Shown here piece by piece: positions 1 to 11,242 of a stretch of DNA of 64,000 nt (positions are counted from its first letter, which is position 1; every line of letters begins with the position of its first letter). The stretch is from the NCBI GenBank assembly GCA_037962975.1, contig CM075673.1, forward strand, positions 155,888,667-155,952,666. Reading direction: 5' to 3'. Position numbers and translations under genes: made by a program. Below the pieces are notes generated by a model, which searched no databases, was not told the origin of the DNA, and saw only the letters and a program-made list of their open reading frames with translations. This DNA comes from Clitoria ternatea. Its lineage: Eukaryota > Streptophyta > Magnoliopsida > Fabales > Fabaceae.

Positions 1-55
1 CTTAGAGACAGTTGGAGTGAAGTAGGTTCAAGGGAACCACTTCTGGATGAATATT

Positions 56-1255
56 CCGAGTGAAAACACCCTTGAGAGACTCATTTCCGAGTCAGACCTT
101 TCCAATCGCTTCTTTTCGAGTGAACAATTGTTATAATTACAGTTTACCGAGTGAATAGACTCAATTAGAATTATAACCAAGTGCAATCCGAGTGAGTTGT
201 GCAACTCAGATTTTCCTAGAGAAGAAGGGAATAACATTTCGGGTAGAAAGATCTTCGAGTGTGGTGTTTTGGGTAGTAGAGTTCCGAGTAAGGGCATGAC
301 CCCAAATATGCAATTCCGAGTGAAATATAGAGTAATGGAAGCTCATTCCGAGTGGAATATAGGAAGGAGAACCCAGTCCGAGTAGAATATATAAGTTTTA
401 GAGCCATTATTGAGTGAGGCTATGTTTATGACTCTTTTTCCGAGTGATAAAAACCTTAAAGGATTTCGATCGAAACACATTTTGAGGAAGGATAGTGTAT
501 GTGTACCTAAGAGATGATTATCCGAGTGAAAAATGAGTGGGGAAGGACTTAAATGCTCCTGGAAGGTAAAATCCGAGTAAAATATAGAGAGGCTGAACCA
601 TTTCCGAGTGAATCTATGAGTATGACTCCTCTTCCGAGTGAGATATACTCTATTGGACCAATTCCGAGTGAAGACTTGTATGTGTAGGTCTTTTCCGAGA
701 AGTGAGGGCCTTAATATGTTCTGATTAGAATTGTAGTTGAAGAACCTGGTTAAAACCGAGAGGGAAATATGAGTAAACCGAGTGAGTAAAGTTTGAGTAT
801 TTCTGAATGGTAAACCGAGTGAAGTATATTCCCGATTGTGTTGAAGTTAAATACACCGAGTGGGATGGAAAGTAGTATTCCGAGTAAGTGGATGACTTTT
901 ACCGAATTGAACAGTTTATGTAGAGATTCGGATTTGGAATAAAAACTTCGAGTAGAAGAAACATAGGAAAAGAATGCGAGGGAGTCGGTTTTTGAAGGAC
1001 ATTACCGAGTGATAAAGGACTAGGCTTGGAATGATTTAACCGAGTAGAACCATTAAGAAATGACCCGGATTTGGGATATAATACCGAGTGAAAGGACAAG
1101 CATATTAGGAGTCGGTGTGGAGGTGAATTACCGAGTGAAAGATGGGAAAGATGAGTCGGTTTCGAAGACATTCCGAGTGAAGAATTGCAATTGTGACTCG
1201 GAAGTGGGAATTCCAGTCGGAATTCACTGTCAGAATTGTTAACCGAGTGTGTAAT
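56..1255 (+). repeat. Dispersed CCGAGTG word array in U3 of L1
   Basis: The word TTCCGAGTGA or a one-base variant recurs every 20 to 70 bases through this stretch with non-repetitive sequence between copies. It is therefore not a simple tandem array. Nearly all copies here are in the CCGAGTG orientation. No coding sequence is supported; short open frames here only reflect the repeated word. Confidence 0.85.
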
Positions 1256-1365
1256 TTCACTCGGTATTCACTGACAGAAGTGCGTTTTGACTTCAATTTT
1301 GTCTTTTCATGATATTTAAATCCAATCGTGCGCATTAAGGATGGTGGACGACCAGGAATGGACAC

Positions 1366-1475
1366 TGACTCAGCATATATAATTGTTTAATCTCCACTGA
1401 CCCTTCTGACTCAGCTTATCACTCACAAATGGGAACTGACTCAGCTTATCACTCAGAAATGGGCACTGACTCAGC
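1366..1475 (+). promoter_or_regulatory. Four TGACTCAGC boxes upstream of the L1 TATA box
   Basis: TGACTCAGC occurs at 1366, 1407, 1437 and 1467. The last three sit in a 30-bp tandem unit that also carries TTATCACTCA. TGACTCA is the core of GCN4/bZIP-type binding sites, and the cluster ends about 50 bp upstream of the TATA box. A role as an LTR enhancer is inferred from position. Confidence 0.5.
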
Positions 1476-1526
1476 AGCCCACTCGGAAAAGGCTGTCTCC
1501 CACTTGTCTTCCACTCACTTCCTCCC

Positions 1527-1534
1527 TATTTAAA
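1527..1534 (+). promoter_or_regulatory. TATA box of L1 LTR
   Basis: TATTTAAA is followed about 30 bp later by a CA-rich start region and a pyrimidine-rich leader, the usual plant LTR promoter arrangement. A splice-donor-like GAGGTAAGAG occurs near 1695. Confidence 0.6.
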
Positions 1535-1794
1535 CGAGTTCAAGGTCCTCAGACCTCACACCACACACACGAACCAAACACTTCATCACTATTCTTCCCA
1601 GCAAGCTCTTTCCCTCTCCTTTCCCCTCTATTTCACTCGGAATTGAAGTAGGACAGTGAAGGGAGCCTCTTTCTTCTCCTCCAGGAACTTCATAGAGGTA
1701 AGAGGGGTATATTCTTGGGTGCCTTGTGGGAAAACCGAGTGGGGACAGATTCAGTGTGTATGAATTAAATGCTTTATATTGATATTTGTATATG

Positions 1795-1796
<2 letters not shown>

Positions 1797-1826
<30 letters not shown>
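1797..1826. repeat. TA microsatellite
   Basis: About 15 uninterrupted TA units lie within the leader of L1. Confidence 0.9.
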
Positions 1827-1829
<3 letters not shown>

Positions 1830-1999
1830 GTTACCGAGTGATGAATTGTGATATGACATGTACTTATTGGATTGAAAATGCTAAGAATCATGGGTACCGT
1901 GTGATTTCCAGTGAAAAACTATGAGTTTAATGATAACAGATTCTATTTTAAGCCAATCCGATCGGTTTTGGTATCATTTCAATCGGTTTTAAGCCATTT

Positions 2000-2970
2000 C
2001 AATCGGTTTTAGTATTATTTCACTCGGAAAACACTCTTTTTCTCTCGGACAGCTTCTCCCAAGTCTTATTTTTACTCGGAAATCTATTTCTTAAATTGTT
2101 TCACTCGGAAAACACTATATTGCTCTCGGTCAGTAGCTTCCCAGTCTTATTTCACTCGGCAAACACTTTATTTTACTCAGCAAGTAGTTACTTTACTCGG
2201 ATTTATATTATTTCATTCAGACAGAACCCTTTTTAATTAATTTTACTCGGTAAACACACTCTTCCACTCGGAAAGTATCTTATTTTTACTCAGGAAACTC
2301 TTTTCCTATTGATTCCACTCGGAATCATAATTAATTTCATTCAGAAACTCATTTTCACTTAGAATTTAAGTAGCTTCACTCATGAAAACCCTTCCCAGTG
2401 ATTTTTAACTCGGTAAACCTTTATTTTACTCAGAAAACTCCCTTTAGTTTATTTTCACTCGGAATACATAGTTAAAATAACTTAGAAATCTCTTATCAAC
2501 CTGATTCCACTCGGAATCAGGATTATTTCACTCGGATTGATGCCTATTTTATTCAGAAACTCACTTCAACCTGAATTTACTCGGTATTTAAACTCATTTC
2601 ACCCAGAAAATTTATTTTTCACTCGGAACGGATTTATTTATCTCGGATGATTCAGTTTCACTCGATATTCAACCCATTCCACTCGGCAAACTCAATTTCT
2701 CACTCAGTATTAAACCTTTCTTTCTCAAAAAGTTTAGAAATCAACATTTTTACTCGGATATAATTTATTTCCACTCGGATTCAAGCTGTCCCAGTCGGAA
2801 AACAGCATTCCACTTTATTTCACTCGGATTTAAATTTATTTCAGTCGGAAAATAGCTTTTCCAGTGTCATTTCACTCGGATTTTTAGCCAGATCGCTTGG
2901 AGAACCCTTCTCTGTATGATTCCACTCGGAATCATACTCATTTCACTCGGATTTTCCTCTGTTCCACTCG
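2000..2970 (-). repeat. CACTCGG word array, reverse orientation, downstream of L1 promoter
   Basis: TTTCACTCGGA and close variants recur through this stretch, the reverse complement of the words upstream of the promoter. The two arrays thus flank the promoter in opposite orientations. The stretch from about 3000 to 4290 is AT-rich LTR tail without further recognisable signals except a few words and the terminal GGGTGTTACA. Confidence 0.8.
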
Positions 2971-4290
2971 GAAAACTCTATTTTTAGTGTTTTTCACTTG
3001 AATTTTTAATTGGAAACTAATCTTTACTACTTTTTAAGTTATTAGTAAGTTATAATTATCATTCTTATTCTATTTGTTGTCAAAATTAGTATTGTTATCA
3101 TTATTATTAGTTTATTTATTATTATACATTGTTAACATATAAATTATGCGTAAATACATAAAGGATATATATATTATTTTACTCTTTATGAAAGAATATA
3201 TATATGATAGATATATTTCTAAAAGAATTAATAAACGAATATCTTACAAGGATTAAATGATATGATGAGACTGGAAACACATAAGATACCCAGGGATCTA
3301 ATGATAAGAATAATGCATTTCGCATCATGAAAATGTGTTTTGAAGAAGAAAAACTAGAGCATACACCTGGTACACTGGAGGACATTCACGTTCGATCTCA
3401 GTAGAAGAATCTTGGGAGTACAACTGGAACGGCAACCCAATGGCATCAGAGTCGCGCCTGATAGCCGGGTGAGACGATGCAATTCTAGTGTACTTCGACT
3501 AAATGACGGGATGTATCTATGATCGTGAAGAGCCAAGTCCCAAGATGAAATGATATATATAATAATGAGAACCTGTGAGTTCATTCGTACCATATGATAA
3601 AAGAAAGGGGACTTGGTGAGCTCTGATCGCTCTAGAATGGAAACGTTATGCCCAAGAAATAACTTGAGCAGGATGGAATCCAAAGAATGAAAGGATGATG
3701 ATGGATTGATTTATTGGGCCCACATGCATCATGAGACTTAACCAAAGATAAATCATAATCCGAACTCATGCATTCATTACAGCATATCTGATTGTTATAA
3801 TTGTGAACATGCTAAATATATGATTATATGATGATAACATGCTTGATTGTTATAAATATGTTAAATGTATGATCTATGTGACATTTTATGTTAACTGGAT
3901 TATGTCCGCATCGGATGAACCAATCAGGGTCTTGGGTTATACTCACCCTTACTGTTGAACATTTTTCAGAGGAATTAGAAACTCAAGAACCCGAGTGTGA
4001 AGATCAGCAATACGCTGAACCCGTTGAGAATAATCATTAAGGATAGATTATTTATAATCAGACACCGGATGACTGTATAATATTTAAGGGTGCCTGCGTG
4101 CCCCATTCTGTTAAGAATACAATTATTTACAGTTTGTGAATGACTATGTGATATATACAATATTACTTCCACTGATTTGCCACATATTTTAAAAAAAAAA
4201 ATATTCACTTTTTCTAAAAACTGTTAACACTCTCAGTTAAATGGGATGAACCTACAGAAGGATTTGTCTTATCTAACCGAGGGTGTTACA

Positions 4291-5278
4291 ATATTTGCCG
4301 ACTGGAACTCTACTGGTCAGTATATTTACCGATTGGAAATCTACCGATCAGTATATTTGCCGACTGGACCACTACCGGGTCAGTCTGAGAAGAATTCATC
4401 AGTCTCTTCTTTCACAACTGCTCCACTCGGGAGGGAATTTGCTCAGACATTTTTTTGCTTGAAACACTCAGACAGCTTTCCTTCCTCGGAATGACTTACT
4501 CGGAAATGTCTCACCCGAACTCATCCAGAACCGATTCCACTCTCATTCGGTCTTTCATTCGGCTAAATCATTCCAGGACCGACTTCACACTCGCTCGGTC
4601 TTTCACTCGGCTGAATTATTCTAGACCGACTCCATACTCGCTCGGTCTTTTACTCGGCAAACTATTCCAAAACCGACTCATCACTCGATCGGTCATTCAC
4701 TCGGCAAATCATTTCAAAACCGACTTTTCTCCTGATCGGTCCTTCCCTTGGCTAAATAATTCCAAGACCGACCATCTCTCACTCGGTCTTTCACTCGGTA
4801 AATTACTCCAAAACTGACTCCTTTCTATTTCACTCAAGCCAGGCTTCATAGCACTCAGTCTTTTACTCGGTAATTATTCTAACCGACTCCTCTTTCATTT
4901 GCTCAAGCGCGGCCACGCCCACTTGAGCGAGATTCGTCCAGAATCTCACCTGATCCCATCACACTCAACTCAGAAATTCCCACTCGGAACTCCACTGCCC
5001 GGAATGTCACACTCGGAGACCTTTCATTCGGAATTATATCCACATCCTCACTCGGAAGGTCCTGTCTCGGACATAGCTCACTCGGAAGACATAACCTTCA
5101 CTCGGAATTTCAACCTTCACTCGGAATTTCTCTCGGTCATAACCTTCACTCGAAAACAGATTCTTTTATTCACTCGGAAAGTCTTATTTCTGACCTGATT
5201 CACTCGGAATTTGGATAATACCATTAATGATCTAGAAAAAATGATTATCCATGGGATTAAAATTTTTGGGATGTTACA
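4291..5278 (-). mobile_element. U3 part of a second CCGAGTG-family LTR, minus oriented (L2)
   Basis: Read on the minus strand this begins TGTAACATCCC at 5278 and continues into dense CCGAGTG words (CACTCGG on the plus strand, about 4425-5212). It stops where L1 ends at 4290, so L1 was probably inserted into L2 and the rest of L2 lies left of the window. Immediately after 5278 the gag coding sequence of A1 resumes in mid-domain, so L2 interrupts that gag. The left target-site copy cannot be checked here. Confidence 0.55.
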
Positions 5279-5281
5279 AAA

Positions 5282-6588
5282 ATGATATTAGACGCAGCAG
5301 TTGGAGGCACCATGATGACAGTGGATGCAGAACAAGCCACAAGAATTATTGAAGCATTATCATCCACAGATTACCAAGCTCAGCACGATAGAATGTAAGT
5401 CCACAAGAAGGGAGTATTAGAACTAAATACAACAAATGCCATTTTAGCTTAAAATAAAATTTTGACTCAACAAATTGAAGCTTTAACACAGCAAATGGCA
5501 AAACTCCCGCAGCAGTTACATGTAGTGCAAACCTCTGCAAACAATCAGCAATCACAATTGAAATGTGATTTTTGTGGAGGAGAACATCAAAATGGACATT
5601 GCCAAGGAGAGAAATCTAACCAATACATACTCTACATGAATAACCAAGGTAAGCAGGGTAATTTCAATAACAATGCTTACTCTAACAATTTTTCACAGGG
5701 ATGGAGAAGTAATCAGAATGGTGGATGGAAACAGGAGGCAAGCATTTCCAACAGACAACAACCTTACCAACAAGGTTCTTCTTTGATGGAAAGAACATCC
5801 AAACTAGAGGACATTCTAGAAAAGTTCATGCAAGGTTCTATAACCAACCAAAAAAATACAGATACCTTAATCAGAAATCTAGAGACCCAAGTGGGGCAAT
5901 TGAATCGTCAAATTGTAAAACATCATAATTCGCAATTTGGGGCTAATACCCACCCAAACCCAAAGGAGCAATGCAAAGCAATCACCACAAGAAGCAGAAA
6001 AGTCACTGGACAAGAAGAGAAGAAAAGTGAAAAGGTGGAAGAAAAAAATTGTGTAAAAGAATCAAGGGAGGAAGTTACAGAAGAAAAAAATAAAAAAAAT
6101 GAGGATGTACATATGGAGGAGGATGTAGTTGAAATAAATAAAAAGAGAGAAATAAAAGAAGGAAAGAAAAAGGTGCACGACCCAGCACCACAGCTGAAAA
6201 GTTTACCGTATCCAAAGAATCCTTCGAAGATAGACAAGGAGAGGCAGTTTGCAAGATTCATGGACATTTTCAAAAGGTTGCAGATAAACATACCTTTTAT
6301 GGAAGCTATGGAGCAAATGCAAACATACGCAAAGTTCATGAAAGAGCTATTAACAAAGAAGAAAAGATTCTCTGAAGAGATAGTGGAGCTCACAGCAGGA
6401 TGCAGTGCTATTATTCAAAAAGTATTGCCTCAGAAAACAAAAGACACAGGGAGTTTCATAATTCCAGTAACTATTGGTACTTTACCAGTAGGAAAGGCAC
6501 TCTTAGACTTGGGAGCTAGCATTAACTTAATGCCTCTCTCAATGGTAAAAAGAATCGGAGATCTTGAGGTGAAACCAACACGAATGAC
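5282..6588 (+). pseudogene. A1 gag C-terminal part and start of protease
   Basis: The frame opens inside the gag core, at the segment equivalent to the LDAC-TGGS region of A2 gag, and runs in one frame to the protease. Two in-frame TAA stops lie near 5396 and 5447; at the second, A2 has CAA. A zinc knuckle of form C-X2-C-X3-H-X4-C follows at about 5564-5602, one residue shorter than the usual CCHC. A Lys/Glu-rich linker precedes the aspartic protease, whose active-site block reads DLGASINLMP near 6508-6537. The frame is cut at 6593 by a solo LTR and resumes at 7879. Gag packages RNA; the protease would process the polyprotein. Not functional as it stands. Confidence 0.85.
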
Positions 6589-7878
6589 TCTCCTGTTGGA
6601 AATATGCACTAAAAGCCTATATAGGTTCGCATCATTTTGAATAAGTCATTTTTTGTTAAATAGTTTAACAACCTTTATTTATCCTTGGAGTAATAGGTCA
6701 TATGAGAGTTATTCCTAAAATGTCCCTAGTCAAGTATTTACGTGGGGACATGTAAATACATTAAGACTAGTGTATGAGTGTACTGATGATCTGATCTCAC
6801 AGATCATGGATATAAATGATATCAAGTCTTCACACGGGTATACATTAAGAGTAATGATGTACTGGACAGACCCACCATGAGAACGTTGCATGGATCGTTA
6901 CATAAATGTCATAAACGATTCTCAATGTGATAATGGTATATGTAGTCCTTTGACCTGAAGTCACTACGATTCCTACATAAGGAGTTTGTTGTTTTAATAC
7001 AATCAAACATTTTCTGTAACAAGAGGACTATAAAGGTTGTGGTTAGGCAATGAACAAATTATGCAGAGGGATATGAGTGATGTAGATGGGATTTGTCTCT
7101 CCTATGTGACAGGAGTGATATCTATAGGCCAATTGATGGAATGAGACTAAGGAAATGCATGGCCATGCTAGAAAGAATAAATATTGGATATTTATTAAGA
7201 TAAAGTCTACTCCGGTATCAAGTAAAATAAATTAGACCGTACAAGGATGACGCAACCATGCCTTGGGCCCAATTAGGATATCGTGACAAAAGGAACAAAC
7301 ATATAAAATAATTATCACTTATAGGTTATGTTGATAATAAATAATATTCGGACATAATGATGCATTGCTAGATGCCGCTCTTATTTTATATTAATAATAA
7401 AATAGTTTATTATTAATATAACTGAGTATTTTACCTATAGGGTCATACACATAAAGTAAGCCCATCAAAAAATAGCTTTTTTATTTTAGTTGGACTAAAA
7501 TAAAACTATTGGGCCTAACTCATTTAGAATGAGTAAGGAGCCTACTCTTTAGAGAGCAAATTAGGTCAAACCTAAGCCTATAAATAGAGTATAAGATGCT
7601 CATAGGCGGCTACCCAAAAAGAGACACAAAATATGTAAAAGTTACAAAAGCTACACGCCGTCAAACTAGCACTTGGAAGGTGTAGCATTTTGGTGGGAGT
7701 ACTCGTGTGGACTCCTAAAGGACGAGGCTACGATTGCTTTGATATTCTTCAAGAGGTAATCCTAAAACGCAATCTTTTTTTTGTGTTTGTCTTATGCTTT
7801 GAAACAAGGCGCTTTGCAAATCCTATGGGAATCCTTGTATTTCCACTGCTCATACACTAGGGATTCCCTAACATCTCC
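6589..7878 (+). mobile_element. Solo LTR, probable Ty1/copia, with target-site duplication
   Basis: The LTR proper is 6594-7873 (1280 bp), starting TGTTGG and ending CTAACA. It is flanked by a perfect 5-bp direct repeat TCTCC at 6589-6593 and 7874-7878. Removing it brings the two protease halves back into the frame seen in A2. A TATA box at 7579-7586 shows plus orientation. A diverged copy of the same LTR starts at 63489. No internal region is present, so this is a solo LTR left by LTR-LTR recombination. Copia assignment is by general LTR style only. Confidence 0.9.
7579..7586 (+). promoter_or_regulatory. TATA box of solo LTR
   Basis: TATAAATA lies in the context CCTATAAATAGAG, about 290 bp before the LTR end, a normal U3/R distance for plant copia LTRs. 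Confidence 0.7.
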
Positions 7879-8726
7879 AACTCGCTGATCGATCTATGAA
7901 GTTTCCATAGGGCATAGCAGAGGATGTGCTAGTACGAGTTGACAAGTTCGTGTTCCCTGTAGATTTTTTCATCATGGATATCGAAGAAGATACAGAGGTG
8001 CCTCTCATTTTGGGCAGACCCTTCATGAAAACAGCAAAGGTAATTATCGATGTGGATGATGGGAAGCTCAAAGTAAAAGTGCAAGATGAGGAAGTGAACT
8101 TCAATGTGTTTGATGCAATGAAGTACCCAGCCTTCAAAATTGACATTGAAGAAATACCTATCAAAGAAAAATCCAATGAATGGCTCAAAAAAGATTCACT
8201 GAAGGAGTTAATGGCAGAAGCTAAAACAAATGGCAAAGTGATGGAGGATGCTGACATGGATGTGAAGGACTTGGAAGATAAAAAGTGTGACGTCCAGGAA
8301 GAAAATCATTTTGAAGAGCTACCAAAGAAAGCAAAAGAAGTCACAACATCAAAAGTGGAGCTAAAAGTTTTGCCTTCACACTTAAAATATGTTTTTCTTG
8401 ACGATGAAGGACAAAAACCTATTATTATTAATGGGCACTTGTCAAAATCTGAGGAAAAACAATTGATTCAAGTGTTGAAGGAAAACTCAACGACAATCGG
8501 TTGGAAACTAGAAGACTTGAAAGGCATAAGTCCAGCATATTGCATGCACCACATTTACATGGAACAAGAATTCAAACCAGTTGCTCAGCCGCAGAGACAC
8601 TTTAATCCATCCATGAAGGAAGTTGTCAAAGGGAAGGTAATTAAGTTACTAGAAGTTGGTATAATTTATCCAATCTCTGATAGTTCTTGGGTTAGTCCTG
8701 TGCAGGTTGTTCTAAAGAAGGGATGA
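7879..8726 (+). pseudogene. A1 protease C-terminal half and RT N-terminal region
   Basis: This continues the protease after the solo LTR, with the LILGRPFMKTA block typical of plant gypsy aspartic proteases at about 8008-8040. An acidic Lys/Glu linker follows, then the conserved entry to reverse transcriptase (LKGISPAYCMH, GIIYPISDSSWVSPV). The frame ends in TGA at 8724. In A2 the same position reads Gly, so this looks like a GGA to TGA change. The frame is unchanged beyond the stop, so only one base separates it from the RT segment. Confidence 0.85.
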
Positions 8727-10046
8727 GTAACTGTCATACAAAATGACAAAAATGAATTAATCCCCACAATAACAGTCACAGGATGGAGAATATGCATTGA
8801 CTACAGGAAGCTAAACACAGCAACTCGGAAAGACCATTTTCCTCTATCCTTCATGGACCAAATGTTGGAAAGGCTCGCAGGACAAGCCTATTATTACTTT
8901 TTGGATGGATACTCAGGATACAACCAAATAGCTGTTGCACCAGAAGATCAAGAGAAAACAACATTCACATGTCCCTTTGGGGTATTTGCATACAGAAAAA
9001 TGCCTTTTGGGTTATGTAATGCTCCTGCAACATTCCAAAGGTGTATGTTAGCTATTTTCTCATATTTGGTGGAGAAATGCATTGAAGTCTTCATGGACGA
9101 TTTTTCTGTTTTTGGGTCAGCATTTGATCAATGTTTGGAAAATTTAAGTATAGTATTGAGAAGATATGTGGAAACCAATTTAGTCCTAAATTGGGAAAAG
9201 TGCCACTTCATGGTTACTGAAGGAATTATGCTTGGACATCAAATATCCAAAAGAGGCATCGAGGTGGACAAAGCCAAGGTGGAAGTAATTGAGAAGCTAC
9301 CACCACCAGGGAATGTGAAAGGTGTTAGAAGCTTCTTGGGCCATGCAGGATTTTATAGAAGATTCATCAAATATTTCTCCAAAATTGCAAAGCCCTTAAG
9401 TAATCTCTTGAACAAAGACACTCCCTTTATTTTTGATGATTCTTGTTTACATGTATTCGAAACTTTGAAACATAAATTAACTTGTGCACCTGTGGTAATT
9501 GCTCCTGATTGGGAGTTATATTTTGAAATAATGTGTGACGCAAGTGACTATGTTGTTGGGGCCGTATTAGGACAAAGGAAGGCTAAAATTTTTCATGTCA
9601 TTCACTACGCTAGCAAAGTTTTAAACCCAGCTCAAACAAATTATGCAACAACAGAAAAAGAGCTGTTAGCAATAGTGTATGGCCTGGAAAAGTTTAGACC
9701 TTATCTGATTGGTTCCCAAGTCACTATTTTTACTGACCATGCTGCTATTAAATATCTGCTGAACAAACCTGACGCTAAGCCCAGGTTAATTAGATGGATC
9801 TTGTTGTTGCAAGAATTCAATCTAGTAATCAAAGACAAAAAGGGTAGTGAGAATTTTATTACAGATCATCTGTCTCGCCTTGTCAACAGGGAAGTCACAC
9901 TACTACAACCAAAAGTAAACAAAGAATTTCCAGATGAGAAGCTATTGATGATACAAGAAAGGACATGGTTTGCAGACATGGCAAACTTTAAAGCCACAGG
10001 AGTGTTGCCTGAGGATCTTTCATGGCAACAAAAGAAAAGTTTCTGA
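8727..10046 (+). pseudogene. A1 reverse transcriptase and RNase H
   Basis: Same frame as the preceding segment. The RT fingers/palm carry the usual gypsy blocks (CIDYRKLN, FLDGYSGYNQI, PFGLCNAPATFQRCM) and the catalytic FMDDF at 9090-9104. RNase H follows with the acidic positions in MCDASDY, TEKELLA and FTDHAAIKYL, then the HLSRL linker into integrase. This 397-codon stretch from 8853 is free of stops. At about 10022-10046 it overlaps the integrase frame by a +1/-1 shift, so a single indel disconnects RT from integrase. It would copy the RNA genome into DNA in the virus-like particle. Confidence 0.9.
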
Positions 10047-11242
10047 AAAATGAAAAGCAGTTTATATGGGATGATCCATACTTGTTTAAACTTGGATCAG
10101 ACCATATTTTGAGGAGATGTATGTCTCAACAAGAAGCCAACAACATTTTATGGCACTGTCACAGCTCCCCATATGGAGGACATTTCAATGGGGAAAGGAC
10201 TGTAGCTAAGGTCCTCCAATCAGGTTTTTATTGGCCATCATTGTTTAAAGATGCTAATGTTTTTGTGTAGCATTGTGATGTATGTCAGAAAACAGGTAGC
10301 ATATCAAAAAGGAATGAGATGCCATTAACTACCATTCTTGAAATAGAAGTCTTTGATTGGTGGGGCATAGACTTTGTTGGACCTCTACCTACTTCATTTT
10401 CAAATGAGTACATTGTTGTAGCAGTGGACTATGTGTCAAAGTAGGTTGAAGCCTTGGCCTGTGTTAAAGCTTATGCCAATACCGTGATTAAATTTCTCAA
10501 GAAAAACATTTTCAACAGGTTTGGTACTCCAAGGGTATTGATAAGTGGCGGAGGTTCTCATTTCTGCAACACTCAACTTCAAAGGTGTCTAGAACACTAT
10601 GGAACAAAGCATAAGGTGACCTCCCCATACCACCCTTAAGCCGACCAAGTGGAAGTATCCAACAGAGAGATCAAGAGGATATTAGAAAAAATAATTGGCC
10701 ACAACAGGAAGGATTGGTCCTTAAAGCTCGATGACGCTTTATGGGCATATAGAACAGCTTACAAAGCACCAACTAGATTTTCACCTTACCAGTTGGTGTA
10801 TGGAAAAAATTGCCATCTTCCTATAAAACTTGAATACAAGGCATTCTGGGCAATGAAAGTACTAAACTATGACCCAAAAGCATCAATTCAAGAAAGAAAA
10901 ATTCAAATGCACAAGCTAGAAGAATGGAGGAAGGAAGCATATGAATCATCAAAAATCTATAAGGAAAAGATAAAGGCTTACCATGACAAGCACATTATGA
11001 AAAAAAGTTTTTATCCAAGATAGCCTGTGCTCCTGTTTAATTCAAGGATAAAATTGTTCCCAGGAAAACTAAAATCCAAATGGTCAGGGCCATTCATTGT
11101 GAAAGAAGTAAGGTCTTATGGGGCCATTGAATTACAAGACCCTAAATCTGAAAGAACCTGGGTTGTAAATGGTCAAAGACTCAAACCTTATTTGGGAGGA
11201 GAGGTGGAGAAGGTCACCACCATTCAACTGAAGGACCCATAA
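10022..11242 (+). pseudogene. A1 integrase
   Basis: One frame with four internal stops (10268 TAG, 10442 TAG, 10637 TAA, 11021 TAG). The HHCC finger (HCHSSPYGGH, then CDVCQK) and the first catalytic Asp (WGIDFVGP) are present. The second Asp is lost: the block reads LISGGGSHF where A2 has LISDGGSHF. The Glu region (near ADQVEVSNRE) follows the third stop. The C-terminal GPY-like part (KWSGPFIVKEV) ends at 11242. In A2 the stop positions are Gln, Trp, Gln and Gln, so all four fit C-to-T or G-to-A changes. Confidence 0.9.

Larger units (their letters stand above)
1..4290 (+). mobile_element. Long LTR of the CCGAGTG-word family (L1), 5' end outside window
   Basis: I read this as a plus-oriented LTR whose left end lies before the window. 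It ends in GGGTGTTACA, matching the inverted terminus TGTAACAYCC of its relatives. It holds a U3 full of CCGAGTG words (about 56-1255), four TGACTCA boxes, a TATA box at 1527, a pyrimidine-rich leader, a second block of the same words in reverse orientation (about 2000-2970), then an AT-rich R/U5 tail that carries no coding sequence. The same plan is seen in minus orientation at 58611-60957. The clade of the parent element is unknown because no internal coding region is attached; the TGTAACAYCC end resembles chromovirus (Tekay-like) LTRs, which is only a guess. Confidence 0.6.

Noticed and set aside
4246..5198. Several overlapping open frames with Ser/His/Thr-rich text
   Set aside because: They come from repetition of the CACTCGG word in different frames.
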